Of a DNA stretch of 64,000 bases, positions 24,935-38,083 are shown piece by piece. The notes beneath the pieces are model-generated. The model was not told the DNA's origin. It saw only the letters and a program-made list of their open reading frames with translations, and made no database searches. Source of the DNA: Mesorhizobium sp. M00.F.Ca.ET.216.01.1.1 (GTDB lineage Bacteria > Pseudomonadota > Alphaproteobacteria > Rhizobiales > Rhizobiaceae); the NCBI RefSeq assembly GCF_004010325.2, contig NZ_SADR02000008.1, positions 1 through 64,000 of the forward strand. The letters are read 5' to 3'. A program made the position numbers and the translations under genes. Every line of letters begins with the position of its first letter. Position 1 is the first letter of the stretch.

Positions 24935-27187
24935 CTACCCGAACTTCCCCGTCCTCGGGAATCCCTTCGGCACCATGCGTCCAGCAGACGCGCGGGCGCC
25001 GACCCATTCGGCCAGCTCCTCGCGCGATTTGACGAAGGTGCGGTCGGCCGAATCCTGCCAGGACAGGCCGCTTTCGAGCGTGAAGGTCTTGAGGTCAAGG
25101 ACGCCACCATCCTTGTATTTCTGCAGGCGAACGCCCTTGCCGCGCCCCATCTCCGGGATCTCGGCCAGCGGAAAGACCAGCATCTTGCGGTTCTCGCCGA
25201 CAATGGCGAGATGGTCGCCGGTGACCGGCACGCAGCGCTGGGCTTCGTCGAGTGCCTTGACGTTCATTACCTGCTTGCCCTTGCGCGTGTTGGCGACGAC
25301 CTCTTCTTCCGGCACGATAAAGCCGTTGGCGTCGTGCGAAACCAGGAGCAGCTTGCGCTTCGGATCATGGACGAAGGCGGTGACGATGTCCTGGTCGTTG
25401 TCCATGTCGACGATGATGCGGATCGGTTCGCCATGGCCGCGCCCGCCGGGCAGCCGGTCAGCGCCGATCGTGTAGAACTTGCCGCCGGTGGTGAAGACCA
25501 GCACCTTGTCGGTGGTCTGGGCGTGGAAGGCGAGCTTAAGGCTGTCGCCCTCCTTGAAGGTCAGAGCCGAATGGTCGGTTAGGTGACCCTTCATCGCCCT
25601 CAGCCAGCCCTTTTCCGAGACCACCACAGTGACCGGCTCGCGCTCGATCATGGCATGGGCGATGTCGGTCAGGTCATGTTCGGGTGCGTCGGCGAACTGG
25701 GTGCGGCGCTTGCCGAGCTCGGTCTCCGGCCCGAATTTCTCACGGATGCTGGAGACTTCCCACTTGATCGTCGACCATTGCCTGGCATTGGACGCGAGCA
25801 GCGCCTCGATCTGCGTCTTCTCGGTGGTGAGGCCGTCGAACTCCTTGCGGATCTCGAATTCCTCGAGCTTGCGCAAGGCGCGCAGCCGCATGTTGAGGAT
25901 GGCTTCGGCCTGGTTGTCGGTGAGCGACCAGCGGGCCATCATCACCTGCTTGGGCTCGTCCTCCTCGCGGATTATCTTGATCACCTCGTCGATGTTGAGG
26001 TAGGCGATCAAGTAGCCGGCAAGGATCTCCAGCCGCCGTTCGATCTCGGCGAGGCGATGCCTGGAGCGGCGGACCAGCACGTCGCGGCGGTGCTCCAGCC
26101 ATTCCTTGAGCACGCCCTTCAGCGACAAGACGTTCGGCACCTTGCCGCGCGACAGGACGTTCATGTTGAGCGGGAAACGGCTTTCGAGCTCGGTCAGCCT
26201 GAACAGCGATTCCATCAGGATGCCGGGATCGACTGAACGGCTCTTCGGCACCAGCACGACACGGATGTCCTCGGCGCTTTCGTCGCGGATGTCTTCGAGC
26301 AGCGGCAGCTTGCGCGCCATCAAAAGCTCGGCGATCTTTTCGATCAGCCGGGCCTTCTGGACGCCATAGGGGATTTCGGTGACGACGATGCTCCAGGTGC
26401 CCCTGCCTTGGTCCTCCTGGCCCCATTTCGCCCTGACGCGAAAACCACCGCGGCCGGTCTCGTAGGCTTCGAGGATCGAGGCGCGGCTGTCGATGATGAT
26501 GCCGCCGGTCGGAAAATCCGGGCCTTGCACGAAGTCCATCAGCGTCGTCACCGGCGCATCCGGATGCTCGATCAGGTGAAGGGCGGCGTCGCAAAGCTCG
26601 GCGGCGTTGTGCGGCGGGATCGAGGTCGCCATGCCGACGGCGATACCGGACGAGCCGTTGGCGAGCAGGTTCGGAAAGGCGCCGGGCAGCACGACCGGTT
26701 CCTCATCCTCCTCATTGTAGGTCGGCCGGTAGTCGACGGCATCCTCGGTGATGCCGGAGAGCAACTCGGTCGCCACGTCGGTCATGCGTGCTTCGGTGTA
26801 GCGCATGGCGGCGGCGTTATCGCCGTCGATATTGCCGAAATTGCCCTGGCCGTCGACCAGCGGGTAGCGCATCGAGAAATCCTGCGCCAGCCGTACCAGT
26901 GCATCGTAGATCGACTGGTCGCCGTGCGGATGGAACTTGCCCATCACCTCGCCGACGATGCGGGCGCATTTGGCAAAGCCCTGGTCAGGGTTGAGCCGCA
27001 ACAGCCGCATGGCATGCATGATGCGGCGATGGACCGGCTTCAGGCCGTCCCGCACATCCGGCAACGCCCGGTGCATGATGGTCGACAGTGCGTAGGCAAG
27101 ATAGCGCTCTTCCAGCGCCTTCTTCAGATCGACCGGTTCGATGTTATCGCCACCACCATCCTGAGGCGGCAAAAGCCTTTTTCCCAT
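24935..27187 (-). CDS. parC: DNA topoisomerase IV subunit A
   Basis: This 750-aa subunit cuts and rejoins DNA to unlink daughter chromosomes, together with ParE, which is not in this window. The winged-helix and tower region is complete: [41 protein letters not shown] (quinolone-determining region) and the catalytic Tyr130 in [12 protein letters not shown]. The C-terminal part has beta-propeller-like repeats ([22 protein letters not shown]). It is ParC rather than GyrA in length and in lacking the gyrase-type C-terminal tail. Where E. coli ParC has S80 and E84, this protein has Q91 and D95. Confidence 0.93.
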   Translation of the reverse strand: MGKRLLPPQDGGGDNIEPVDLKKALEERYLAYALSTIMHRALPDVRDGLKPVHRRIMHAMRLLRLNPDQGFAKCARIVGEVMGKFHPHGDQSIYDALVRLAQDFSMRYPLVDGQGNFGNIDGDNAAAMRYTEARMTDVATELLSGITEDAVDYRPTYNEEDEEPVVLPGAFPNLLANGSSGIAVGMATSIPPHNAAELCDAALHLIEHPDAPVTTLMDFVQGPDFPTGGIIIDSRASILEAYETGRGGFRVRAKWGQEDQGRGTWSIVVTEIPYGVQKARLIEKIAELLMARKLPLLEDIRDESAEDIRVVLVPKSRSVDPGILMESLFRLTELESRFPLNMNVLSRGKVPNVLSLKGVLKEWLEHRRDVLVRRSRHRLAEIERRLEILAGYLIAYLNIDEVIKIIREEDEPKQVMMARWSLTDNQAEAILNMRLRALRKLEEFEIRKEFDGLTTEKTQIEALLASNARQWSTIKWEVSSIREKFGPETELGKRRTQFADAPEHDLTDIAHAMIEREPVTVVVSEKGWLRAMKGHLTDHSALTFKEGDSLKLAFHAQTTDKVLVFTTGGKFYTIGADRLPGGRGHGEPIRIIVDMDNDQDIVTAFVHDPKRKLLLVSHDANGFIVPEEEVVANTRKGKQVMNVKALDEAQRCVPVTGDHLAIVGENRKMLVFPLAEIPEMGRGKGVRLQKYKDGGVLDLKTFTLESGLSWQDSADRTFVKSREELAEWVGARASAGRMVPKGFPRTGKFG

Positions 27188-27519
27188 GCGGCTGGACTAA
27201 CCGAGCGGGTGATTCGCGGCAAGAGGCGCCGGCCCTCCCCCGCGAAGATGCCGCTCCTTCTGCAACAAGAATTGGAAGCTTTGCCGCATCGGCCAACATC
27301 GGCTAGTTACATGCTGCCCCTAAGGCAAAGTACGACGTGCAGAAACCCGATCTTCATGACAAATTCACCGCATGACACAAAGACTTCCGATCGGATTTGC
27401 CTTTCGCCGCGATTTTCGACCATTGTTCGGGCAACGCCTTTTTCCCGTCCAGTTCGTCACGGAATGGTGATGGCGCAAAGAATGAAAAACAATTTTCAGG
27501 ACCTCTCAGGGAACTCGCG
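27188..27519. other. Intergenic region between parC and the exported protein gene
   Basis: These 332 bp separate divergent genes and must contain both promoters. The only open frame is an N-terminal extension of the downstream gene, which would precede its signal peptide and is rejected. No repeat or hairpin stands out. Confidence 0.5.
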
Positions 27520-28710
27520 ATGACAATCCAACGCTCGACTCTCCACAGATTCGCTTTTTCAACCTTTTTGATGACGCTGCCGCTGAACGCGGCCTTTGCA
27601 CAGGATACGGCAGTTGCCGACCGGCTGAAGGCAGCGCTTGCCGCCCAGGGTGTCGAAATCTCCTGGACCGGAGTGACCGGCGACAACTCGAGCATGGTGC
27701 TGCAGGGTGTGGCCGTCAAACCCGCTGCCGAAAAGGAAACGCTGCCGATTGGCGACGTCAAACTCGAAGGCGTGACCGAGGCCAATGGCGGCTATCAGAT
27801 CGCAACAGTGACGACCTCGGCGTTCGAACGCAGCCAGGATGGCGTCACACTCGATCTCAGCCCCTTCGTCATCCATGACATGACGGTTCCGGCCGAAGGC
27901 GCCACCGGCCCGGTCGGTTCGCTGATGATGTACAAGTCGGCCGAACTCTCCAACATGACTGTCAAGGTCGCCGACAAGACGGCATTCTCGATGGACGGGC
28001 TTGCCATCGAAATCACCCCGCCGGCAGAGGGCAAGGCGATGGAGTTTTCCGGCACCACGGAAAAATTCAATGCCGACCTGGCGCTGGTCGACGACCCCAA
28101 GTCCAAGGAGGTCATCGACGCGCTCGGCTACCAGAACATATCCGGCAATTTCGCGTTGGCCGGTACCTGGCAGCCCAGCGACGGCAAGATGGAACTGTCG
28201 AAATACGACATCTCCGTCGATAATGCCGGCACCTTCGGCATGACCTTCGATCTCGGCGGCTACACGCTGGATTTCATCAAGTCGCTGCAGGAGATGCAGA
28301 AGAAGCTGGGCGCGCAGCCCGAAGGCGCCGACAACTCGGCGCAAGGCATGGCCATGCTCGGCCTGATGCAGCAGCTTTCGTTCAGCGGCGCCTCGATCCG
28401 CTTCGACGACGATTCGCTGACCAACAAGGTGCTGGATTATGTCGGCAAACAGCAAGGCATGTCCGGCAAGGACATCGCCAACCAGGCCAAGGCGATCGTG
28501 CCGTTCGGCATGGCGCAGCTCAACAATCCCGAACTGACGGCCGAAGTGACGGCTGCAGTCAGCAAATATCTCGACGATCCGCAAAGCCTCGAGATCTCGG
28601 CCGAGCCGCCAGCAGCGGTGCCGTTCGCACTAATCATGGCCGGCGCGATGGCGAACCCGCTCGACCTGCCGAAGACGCTCGGCGTGACGGTCAAGGCGAA
28701 CGAAGACTGA
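27520..28710 (+). CDS. Exported protein of unknown function, 396 aa
   Basis: The ATG at 27520 opens a clear signal peptide (RFAFSTFLMTLPLNAAFAQ). The mature part has alternating beta-strand-like segments, is rich in Asp/Ser/Gly and poor in Cys, and includes FNADLALVDDPKSKEVIDALGYQNISG. The pattern resembles a long beta-sheet periplasmic protein of the kind found in AsmA/YdgA-like families, but I recognise no named family. It has its own terminator and no obvious partner. Confidence 0.7.
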   Translation: MTIQRSTLHRFAFSTFLMTLPLNAAFAQDTAVADRLKAALAAQGVEISWTGVTGDNSSMVLQGVAVKPAAEKETLPIGDVKLEGVTEANGGYQIATVTTSAFERSQDGVTLDLSPFVIHDMTVPAEGATGPVGSLMMYKSAELSNMTVKVADKTAFSMDGLAIEITPPAEGKAMEFSGTTEKFNADLALVDDPKSKEVIDALGYQNISGNFALAGTWQPSDGKMELSKYDISVDNAGTFGMTFDLGGYTLDFIKSLQEMQKKLGAQPEGADNSAQGMAMLGLMQQLSFSGASIRFDDDSLTNKVLDYVGKQQGMSGKDIANQAKAIVPFGMAQLNNPELTAEVTAAVSKYLDDPQSLEISAEPPAAVPFALIMAGAMANPLDLPKTLGVTVKANED

Positions 28711-28731
28711 TCGAAGCGGCGTCAAGACATG

Positions 28732-28761
28732 AAAAAGCCCGGCAGCGATGCCGGGCTTTTT
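28732..28761. terminator. Bidirectional intrinsic terminator
   Basis: AAAAAGCCCGGCA, a GCGA loop and TGCCGGGCTTTTT form a 13-bp perfect stem with A and T runs on both sides. It lies between the 3' ends of the exported-protein gene and aspS and can serve both. Confidence 0.9.
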
Positions 28762-28793
28762 CGTCAATCGATAGAATCGCTTGCGCGAGGTTT

Positions 28794-30584
<1,791 letters not shown>

Positions 30585-30777
30585 TGTCATTCGTAAAGTC
30601 CGGATTTTGGGTTGCGGCCGAAGCATGTCGGCCCGGCTCGAAAATTTGCGCGAAAAGCGCATGAGAGGCCGGCTTTGTCAAGGCAAGCGGCCCGTGACGC
30701 GCATCTCAGTTAGTACTTCGACCGCGCAACGGATGGCGGCTACCCGCCAACAGCGTTAGGCTTGCGGCAAACGAGAT

Positions 30778-31158
30778 ATGTGTATGGAAAACCTTCAGCG
30801 GAAGCTGCATATGACGCCCCAAGAGTGCAGCCGCATCGTCAAGCTGCTTGAGGCAGCTCGCATCAACGACTGGGATCGCTTCAAAGCACTTTCAGACGGT
30901 GATTTTGCGAACGACCAATCGATGCGGGAGCAGTTCGATGGCTCGCGGCTGATAATCGACTACGACCGGATAAACCTGGAGCAACAATTTGGCTTTGGTG
31001 TAAATTCCGACGGTTTTCGCCTCATCACCGGCCGGTTGGTCCCGCGCGATGATCAACGGCAACATGTAATCCTGACCATCTATAGCAAGAATCTAAACGA
31101 CGGTACCTTTATAAGTGTATGGACTTTCCACGAGGATCTGGACGTATCCTCCATATAA
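30778..31158 (+). CDS. Hypothetical protein, 126 aa
   Basis: An open frame of 126 codons encodes a soluble acidic protein (KLLEAARINDWDRFKALSDG, then INLEQQFGFGVNSDGFRLITGR and a C-terminal strand-rich part). Base composition is noticeably lower in GC than the neighbours, for example ATAATCGACTACG and CTATAGCAAGAATC, which suggests acquisition. The RBS is weak and the second ATG (30784) is an alternative start. No family is recognised. It sits between divergent aspS and an MFS gene. Confidence 0.5.
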   Translation: MCMENLQRKLHMTPQECSRIVKLLEAARINDWDRFKALSDGDFANDQSMREQFDGSRLIIDYDRINLEQQFGFGVNSDGFRLITGRLVPRDDQRQHVILTIYSKNLNDGTFISVWTFHEDLDVSSI

Positions 31159-31233
31159 TTTGCCGGGAATTGCCGCTGGCATTGGCGAAGGCGATGGTTC
31201 AATAAGGACCTACGAAAAGCGATTGCCTTCTTC

Positions 31234-32517
31234 ATGTCCTCCATCCGCCCGCTAATCCCGCTCCTTATCGCCGCCGGCATCCTGCTTGGCGGCAACGGCC
31301 TGCAGAGCACGCTGATCGCGCTGCGCGGCGCCCAGGAGGGATTTTCCGCCTCGATCATCGGCCTGATGGGCACGTTCTATTTTGCCGGCTTCCTGCTCGG
31401 CTGCCTCGCCGTCACCCACATCATGAAGGCCGTCGGCCATGTGCGCGCCTTTTCGGCGCTGGCGGCGATTGCCGCCGCCGGCACACTGCTTCTGGTGCTG
31501 GTCATCGATCCGGTGATGTGGTGCGCGATCCGCTTTGCCGGCGGGTTCTGCTTCGCCGGCCTGTTCACGATCATGGAAAGCTGGCTCAATTCCGGGGTCA
31601 CCAACACCGACCGCGCGCGGGTGCTAGCCATCTACCGCATGGTCGACATCGGTTCGGTGACAGGCGCGCAGTTCCTGATCCCGATCTTCGGCGCCGGCGG
31701 TTTCACCATCTTCGCCATCATGTCGATGATGATCACCGTGTCCCTGGTGCCGGTTTCGCTCGGCGACCGCTCCAACCCGACGCCGCCGGAAGACGTCAAG
31801 CTCGACCTGGCGCGGGTCTGGCGGATCTCGCCACTCGGCTGCTTCGGCTGCATCGCCGTCGGCGTCACCAACAGCGCCTTCCGCACGCTGTCGCCGGTCT
31901 ATGCCGAGCAGATCGGCATGTCTGTCGCTGACGTCGTTACCTTCGTCAGCGTCGGCATCTTCGGCGGCGCCATCATCCAGTACCCGCTCGGCTACCTCTC
32001 CGACCGCTGGGACCGGCGCTCCGTGCTGCTGATGACGACGTGCTGCGCGATGCTGGCCGCGCTGGCGCTGGTGTTCCTCGCGGGCGGCGACCCGTTCCTC
32101 AACTTCGTCACCGTCTTCATCTTCGGCTGCTTCGCCATGCCGCTCTACTCGCTATCGGCGGCGCATTCCAACGACCGCGCCGACAAGGGCGAGTTCGTCC
32201 TGATCAACGCGGCCCTGATGCTGTTCTATTCCTTCGGCGCCATCGGCGGCCCGTTCGCCGCCTCGACGGCGATGCAATATTTCGGGCCAGGCGCGCTGTT
32301 CGTGTTCAGCGCCATGGTCTACGCGATCTTTATCGTCGTCATCCTCTACCGGATGCAGGTGCGCTCCGGTGTGCCGGCGGGCAAGCGCAGCCGTTTTATC
32401 GCGCTTTTGCGCACGTCGACGATTTTCGCGCGGCTGGCCAGGCGCAGCGGTGATGCCGAGGTGCCCGTGGAGGTACCGATCAAGGCACAGCGGCTTGACG
32501 AAAGCCCGCGCGGCTGA
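31234..32517 (+). CDS. MFS transporter (YcaD/TRI12-like)
   Basis: This 427-aa protein has twelve predicted spans. IIGLMGTFYFAGFLLGCLAVTHIM and the second-half motif YPLGYLSDRWDRRSVLL fit the MFS subgroup of YcaD-like proteins of unknown substrate. The conserved charged motif FTIMESWLNSGVTNTDRARVLAIYRMVDI between spans 4 and 5 is typical of that group. It has a polar 50-residue C-terminal tail. rnd starts just after it on the same strand, so the two may be cotranscribed. Confidence 0.85.
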   Translation: MSSIRPLIPLLIAAGILLGGNGLQSTLIALRGAQEGFSASIIGLMGTFYFAGFLLGCLAVTHIMKAVGHVRAFSALAAIAAAGTLLLVLVIDPVMWCAIRFAGGFCFAGLFTIMESWLNSGVTNTDRARVLAIYRMVDIGSVTGAQFLIPIFGAGGFTIFAIMSMMITVSLVPVSLGDRSNPTPPEDVKLDLARVWRISPLGCFGCIAVGVTNSAFRTLSPVYAEQIGMSVADVVTFVSVGIFGGAIIQYPLGYLSDRWDRRSVLLMTTCCAMLAALALVFLAGGDPFLNFVTVFIFGCFAMPLYSLSAAHSNDRADKGEFVLINAALMLFYSFGAIGGPFAASTAMQYFGPGALFVFSAMVYAIFIVVILYRMQVRSGVPAGKRSRFIALLRTSTIFARLARRSGDAEVPVEVPIKAQRLDESPRG

Positions 32518-32558
32518 AATTGAAAGAGAGAACCTTACCCGTTGCCAAAAGCGATTTG

Positions 32559-33710
32559 ATGCACGTCATCACCACCCAGAATGAACTCGAGACCGTTGTC
32601 GCTGCGTTCGAAAAGTCGGACTTCGTCACCGTCGATACCGAATTCATCCGCGAAACGACCTTCTGGCCGATTCTCTGCCTGATTCAGATGGCGGCGCCCG
32701 GCGTGACGGCGCTGATCGATCCGCTGTCGCCCGATATCGACCTGAAGCCGTTCTTCAGGCTGATGGCCAACGAGGCGATCGTCAAAGTCTTCCATGCGGC
32801 GCGCCAGGACATCGAAATCATCATGCATCTCGGCGACCTGGTGCCGCATCCGGTGTTCGACACCCAGGTGGCAGCGATGGTCTGCGGCTTCGGCGATAGC
32901 GTCTCCTACGACCAGCTGGTGCAGCGCATCACCGGCGCGCGGCTCGATAAATCCTCGCGTTTCACCGACTGGCGCCACCGGCCGCTCTCCGACAAGCAGC
33001 TCGACTACGCGCTTGCCGACGTCACCCATCTGATCGAGGTCTACCAGCACCTCAGCGCCGAGTTGGTGCGGGAAAACCGCGCCCACTGGCTGAACGAGGA
33101 AATGGAGGTGCTGACTTCGCGCGACACCTACGATCCGCATCCCGAGGATGCCTGGAAGCGGCTGAAGATGCGGCTGCGCAAGCCGCAGGAGCTGGCGATC
33201 GTGCAAGCCGTTGCCGCCTGGCGCGAACGCGAGGCACGCGAGCGCGACGTGCCGCGCGGCCGGGTACTCAAGGACGATGCCATCTACGAGATCGCGCAGC
33301 AGGCGCCGCGCGACGTGATGACGCTGGGCAGGCTGCGCACCACGCCGAAAGGCTGGGAGCGATCGTCGACGGCAACAGCACTGCTTGGCGCGGTGAATGC
33401 CGCCCTTGCCTTGCCAAGGGAAGAGATGCCGAAGCTGCCGAAGAGCTTCCAGCCGCCGGAGGGCGCCAGCGCCGCTGCGGAATTGCTGAAGGTGCTTTTG
33501 CGGATTGTCGCCGAAAAAGAAGGCGTCGCCTCGAAGGTGCTTGCCTCCAGCGACGACATCGACCGCATCGCGGCGGAGGGCGAGGCCGCCGACGTGCCGG
33601 CACTGCAAGGCTGGCGGCGCGTGGTATTCGGCGAAGCCGCGCTCAAGCTGGTGCGCGGCGAGATCGGGATCAAGTTCGACAAGCGCAAGATCGCGTTGTT
33701 CGACCTGTAG
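32559..33710 (+). CDS. rnd: Ribonuclease D
   Basis: This 383-aa 3'-5' exoribonuclease trims tRNA and other stable RNA 3' ends. The DEDD exonuclease residues are visible as VDTEFIRETTFWP, FHAARQDIEII, and LDYALADVTHLIEVY with the Tyr. One or two HRDC domains follow in residues 210-370. The ATG at 32559 (MHVITTQNELE) matches the usual start. A TTG 39 bp upstream is an alternative, and neither has a strong RBS. It lies directly behind the MFS gene. Confidence 0.9.
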   Translation: MHVITTQNELETVVAAFEKSDFVTVDTEFIRETTFWPILCLIQMAAPGVTALIDPLSPDIDLKPFFRLMANEAIVKVFHAARQDIEIIMHLGDLVPHPVFDTQVAAMVCGFGDSVSYDQLVQRITGARLDKSSRFTDWRHRPLSDKQLDYALADVTHLIEVYQHLSAELVRENRAHWLNEEMEVLTSRDTYDPHPEDAWKRLKMRLRKPQELAIVQAVAAWREREARERDVPRGRVLKDDAIYEIAQQAPRDVMTLGRLRTTPKGWERSSTATALLGAVNAALALPREEMPKLPKSFQPPEGASAAAELLKVLLRIVAEKEGVASKVLASSDDIDRIAAEGEAADVPALQGWRRVVFGEAALKLVRGEIGIKFDKRKIALFDL

Positions 33711-33712
33711 TC

Positions 33713-34132
33713 TCAGACTATCTCGAGCAGGTGCAGCGCCAGCCAGATCCAGCCAAGCCCGAGCACCACAAGGCCGAGCACAAACGAGCGGTTGCGCAGC
33801 AACAGCCGGTTGCTGGTCAGGTGGATCCAGGCATGGACGTAGCGCGAAACGACAAAGATCCACATCAAGGCAATGGTCAGATAGTTGACGCTGCTGGCGG
33901 CGTGCAGCGCCAGGCACAGCGCATAGAAAAGCACCGGCAGCTCGAACTGGTTGCTCAGATTGTTGGCGACGGTGACGCTGGAGGCCGGCTCGGTCGAACG
34001 CGTTTTGAACTGGCCGACCTTGGCTTCGCCCGATTTGACCGCGGCGAACCGGCGCCGGCCCATAACGACGTAGACGATATAGACCAGAAGCACCTGCGCC
34101 AGCATGGGCCAGAAGATCGCGGTCTGGTTCAT
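33713..34132 (-). CDS. MAPEG-family membrane protein
   Basis: This 139-aa protein has four predicted spans and the MAPEG pattern: an N-terminal span (FWPMLAQVLLVYIVYVVMGRRRF), the FELPVLFYALCLAL motif and YVHAWIHLTSNRLLLRNRSFVLGL. Eukaryotic members handle eicosanoids and glutathione. Bacterial ones are mostly uncharacterised. The start at 34132 (MNQTAIFW) is preferred over 34189, which lies in the upstream gene. Its stop codon is 2 bp from the convergent rnd stop. Confidence 0.8.
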   Translation of the reverse strand: MNQTAIFWPMLAQVLLVYIVYVVMGRRRFAAVKSGEAKVGQFKTRSTEPASSVTVANNLSNQFELPVLFYALCLALHAASSVNYLTIALMWIFVVSRYVHAWIHLTSNRLLLRNRSFVLGLVVLGLGWIWLALHLLEIV

Positions 34133-34148
34133 GGATGCCCCGCTACTT

Positions 34149-34691
34149 CTACACGCGACGCCGCTGACCTGCCAGATGGAAAGCCGCAATAACGGTCACG
34201 GGTATCGCCAGCAGCGCGAATTTGGTGACGGTCAGCGCCGAGGCGAAGGCCAGCGAATCCGGATTGGCCGTCAGAAAATCGGACAACAGCCGCGCCACCG
34301 CGAAATTCTGCGCATAGTCGGCAAGCGTGTAGGGCAGCACCAGCGCCAGCGCGAAGGCGGACTGGACCTGCGCCGACATTGCCCGGAAATTCCTCAGCCG
34401 CCGCCCGGTGGCAATGATCAGGCTGACCATGGTCACCGACAGCAGCGCCGGGAACACGAGGTCGAAGGTCAGATAATGCCAGACCAGGATGATCTCGCTG
34501 CCGCGCCGCCCAAGCGCCGTCAGCCAGGCCATACCCTCGTCCGGGGTGAAGCCGGCAAAGCGCCAGTCGAGCGACGACAGTCCGCCGCTCAACTGGCGGA
34601 AATAGATGAACTCCAGCACCGTCATGACGATGAACACCGTCAGGGTTGCAGTGCAGAGCGCGGCAGCGTGGCGCGACAGCCGCAGGATCAT
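34149..34691 (-). CDS. Hypothetical membrane protein, 180 aa
   Basis: This protein has about four hydrophobic segments (LCTATLTVFIVMTVLEFIYF, LVFPALLSVTMVSLIIATG, AFALALVLPYTLADYAQNF, KFALLAIPVTVIAAFHLAG) and a basic end. I recognise no family. The ATG at 34691 is chosen because the longer frame (to 34859) overlaps the guaB 3' end by more than 100 bp. It lies 31 bp downstream of guaB and 16 bp upstream of the MAPEG gene on the same strand, suggesting one transcript. Confidence 0.65.
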   Translation of the reverse strand: MILRLSRHAAALCTATLTVFIVMTVLEFIYFRQLSGGLSSLDWRFAGFTPDEGMAWLTALGRRGSEIILVWHYLTFDLVFPALLSVTMVSLIIATGRRLRNFRAMSAQVQSAFALALVLPYTLADYAQNFAVARLLSDFLTANPDSLAFASALTVTKFALLAIPVTVIAAFHLAGQRRRV

Positions 34692-34722
34692 TGCAGTCAG
34701 ATTTCGCCCGAAGGCATGCTGA

Positions 34723-36291
<1,569 letters not shown>

Positions 36292-36425
36292 TCAGGATTG
36301 GCGCTGGCTCGTAACACGTCCCGCCGCAGATGAAAAGCCGATGATTGCACGCGACGGATAAGGCGACGTTTCGCCCGAAAAGACGCTACCAATGGTTGCG
36401 GTCGCAGAAATGTGACAGCGAGTTA

Positions 36426-37937
36426 ATGCGACATCCGGGCCAAAGCGTGGTAACCGCCGTGCCTGTCGGCTTGCCCCCGGTCGGCGGTGAACATTCGAAT
36501 TCCCGGACGCCCATCGTGAACCGCACCATTCCGCTTATCCTGGCGGTCGCACTTTTCATGGAAAACATGGATTCGACCGTCATCGCGACATCGCTGCCGG
36601 CGATCGCCGTCGACATCCATACCAGCCCTATCGCGCTCAAGCTGGCGCTGACCGCTTATCTGGTGTCGCTGGCGATCTTCATTCCGATCAGCGGCTGGAT
36701 GGCCGACCGCTTCGGCGCCAAGAATATCTTTCGCGCCGCGATCGCTGTTTTCATCGCCGGTTCGGTCGCTTGCGCCGTTTCCGATTCGCTGCCGGCTTTC
36801 GTCGTTTCACGCTTCCTGCAAGGCATAGGCGGTGCCATGATGACGCCGGTGGGACGCCTGGTGCTGGTGCGCGCCACACCCAAGAACGAGCTTGTCGCCG
36901 CCATGTCCTGGCTGACGGTTCCGGCCCTGGTCGGTCCGCTCGTCGGCCCGCCGGTCGGCGGTTTCATCACCACCTATTTCACCTGGCACTGGATCTTCCT
37001 GATCAATGTGCCGATCGGGCTGATCGGTATTTGGCTGGCCACACGCTTCCTGCCGGAGACAGAATCGGCCGAGATGCCGCCGCTCGATTTCATCGGCTTC
37101 GTGCTGAGTGGCCTGGCGGCGTCCGGCATCGTGTTCGGCCTGTCTGTGGTGAGCCTGCCGGCGCTGCCACCGATTGCCGGTTTCATCACCGTGGCCGTGG
37201 GGCTGGTGGCAGCCGTGCTTTACCTCTTGCACGCGCGCCGTGCTAAAAATCCGCTGCTGGCGCTCGAGCTGTTCCGCAACCGGGTGTTCCGGTCCTCCGT
37301 GCTCGGCGGCGGCCTGTTCCGCATCGGCATCGGCGCGGTGCCCTTCCTGTTGCCGCTGATGTTCCAGATCGGCTTCGGGCTGACACCGTTCCAGTCCGGC
37401 ATGATCACCTTCGTCTCGGCGGTCGGCGCCATCGGCATGAAATTCGTCACCGCGCTGATCTTCCGGATCGTCGGGTTTCGCCGCGTACTGATCTTCGGCT
37501 CACTGGTCGCGGCAGCGACGATAGCCGTCAACGGCTTGTTCACGCCAGAGACGCCCTATGCGCTGATCCTCGCCATGCTCTTGGCCGGCGGCTTCATCCG
37601 CTCGATGTTCTTCACCGGCATCAACGCGCTTGCCTATGCCGAGGTTTCGGCCGCCGACACCAGCAAAGCGACGCCGATCACAGCGGTGTTCCAGCAATTG
37701 GCGATCGCGCTTGGCGTGGCGCTGGCCGGCGGCATTCTGGAGGTGTCGACGAAGATCCATGGCGGTCCGCTGACGCTGAGCGATTTCCATATTGCGTTCT
37801 TCATCGTGGCAGCGGTGTCGGCGGCGGCATCGCTGTCGTTCATGCGGTTGGCGCCCGATGCCGGCAACGCCGTGTCAGGACACGGCAGGCTGACAACGCC
37901 GAAAACGCTTGAGTCGGTTGGTCCGCAAGGGGGTTGA
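36426..37937 (+). CDS. MFS transporter, DHA2 (EmrB/QacA) type
   Basis: This protein of about 503 aa has fourteen predicted spans. DHA2 hallmarks are the first span with ENMDSTVIATSLPAIA, the GWMADRFGAKNIF loop, FLQGIGGAMMTPVGRLVL, and the antiporter motif ALVGPLVGPPVGGFI. These pumps export drugs or lipophilic compounds using the proton gradient. The start is uncertain: ATG 36426 or GTG 36516 (right before the first span) are both possible, while 36345 adds an unlikely basic extension. It has no linked regulator or membrane fusion gene. Confidence 0.85.
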   Translation: MRHPGQSVVTAVPVGLPPVGGEHSNSRTPIVNRTIPLILAVALFMENMDSTVIATSLPAIAVDIHTSPIALKLALTAYLVSLAIFIPISGWMADRFGAKNIFRAAIAVFIAGSVACAVSDSLPAFVVSRFLQGIGGAMMTPVGRLVLVRATPKNELVAAMSWLTVPALVGPLVGPPVGGFITTYFTWHWIFLINVPIGLIGIWLATRFLPETESAEMPPLDFIGFVLSGLAASGIVFGLSVVSLPALPPIAGFITVAVGLVAAVLYLLHARRAKNPLLALELFRNRVFRSSVLGGGLFRIGIGAVPFLLPLMFQIGFGLTPFQSGMITFVSAVGAIGMKFVTALIFRIVGFRRVLIFGSLVAAATIAVNGLFTPETPYALILAMLLAGGFIRSMFFTGINALAYAEVSAADTSKATPITAVFQQLAIALGVALAGGILEVSTKIHGGPLTLSDFHIAFFIVAAVSAAASLSFMRLAPDAGNAVSGHGRLTTPKTLESVGPQGG

Positions 37938-37946
37938 GGGCTCTCT

Positions 37947-38083
37947 CCTTCTCCCCTTGTGGGAGAAGGTGGATCGGCGCGGAGCGCCGAGACGGTTGAG
38001 GGGTGTTGGAAGGAATGAGGCGTTGGTGTTCCCTGGGACACCCCTCATCCGGCCGCTTCGCGGCCACCTTCTCCCACAAGGGG
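37947..38083. repeat. Rhizobial intergenic palindromic repeat, interrupted by an IS4-type element
   Basis: The left part has the palindrome CCTTCTCCCCTTGTGGGAGA (ending GG at 37969), then a GCGCGGAGCGC hairpin and GGTTGAGGGG. The right part reads CCCCTCATCCGGCCGCTTCG, then CCACCTTCTCCCACAAGGGG to 38083, and resumes after the IS at 39591-39609. The repeat shares its motifs with the one at 7108-7170. Confidence 0.75.
38073..38083. repeat. Target-site duplication, left copy
   Basis: CCCACAAGGGG (11 bp) directly precedes the insertion sequence and is repeated at 39591-39601 directly after it. Confidence 0.92.
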
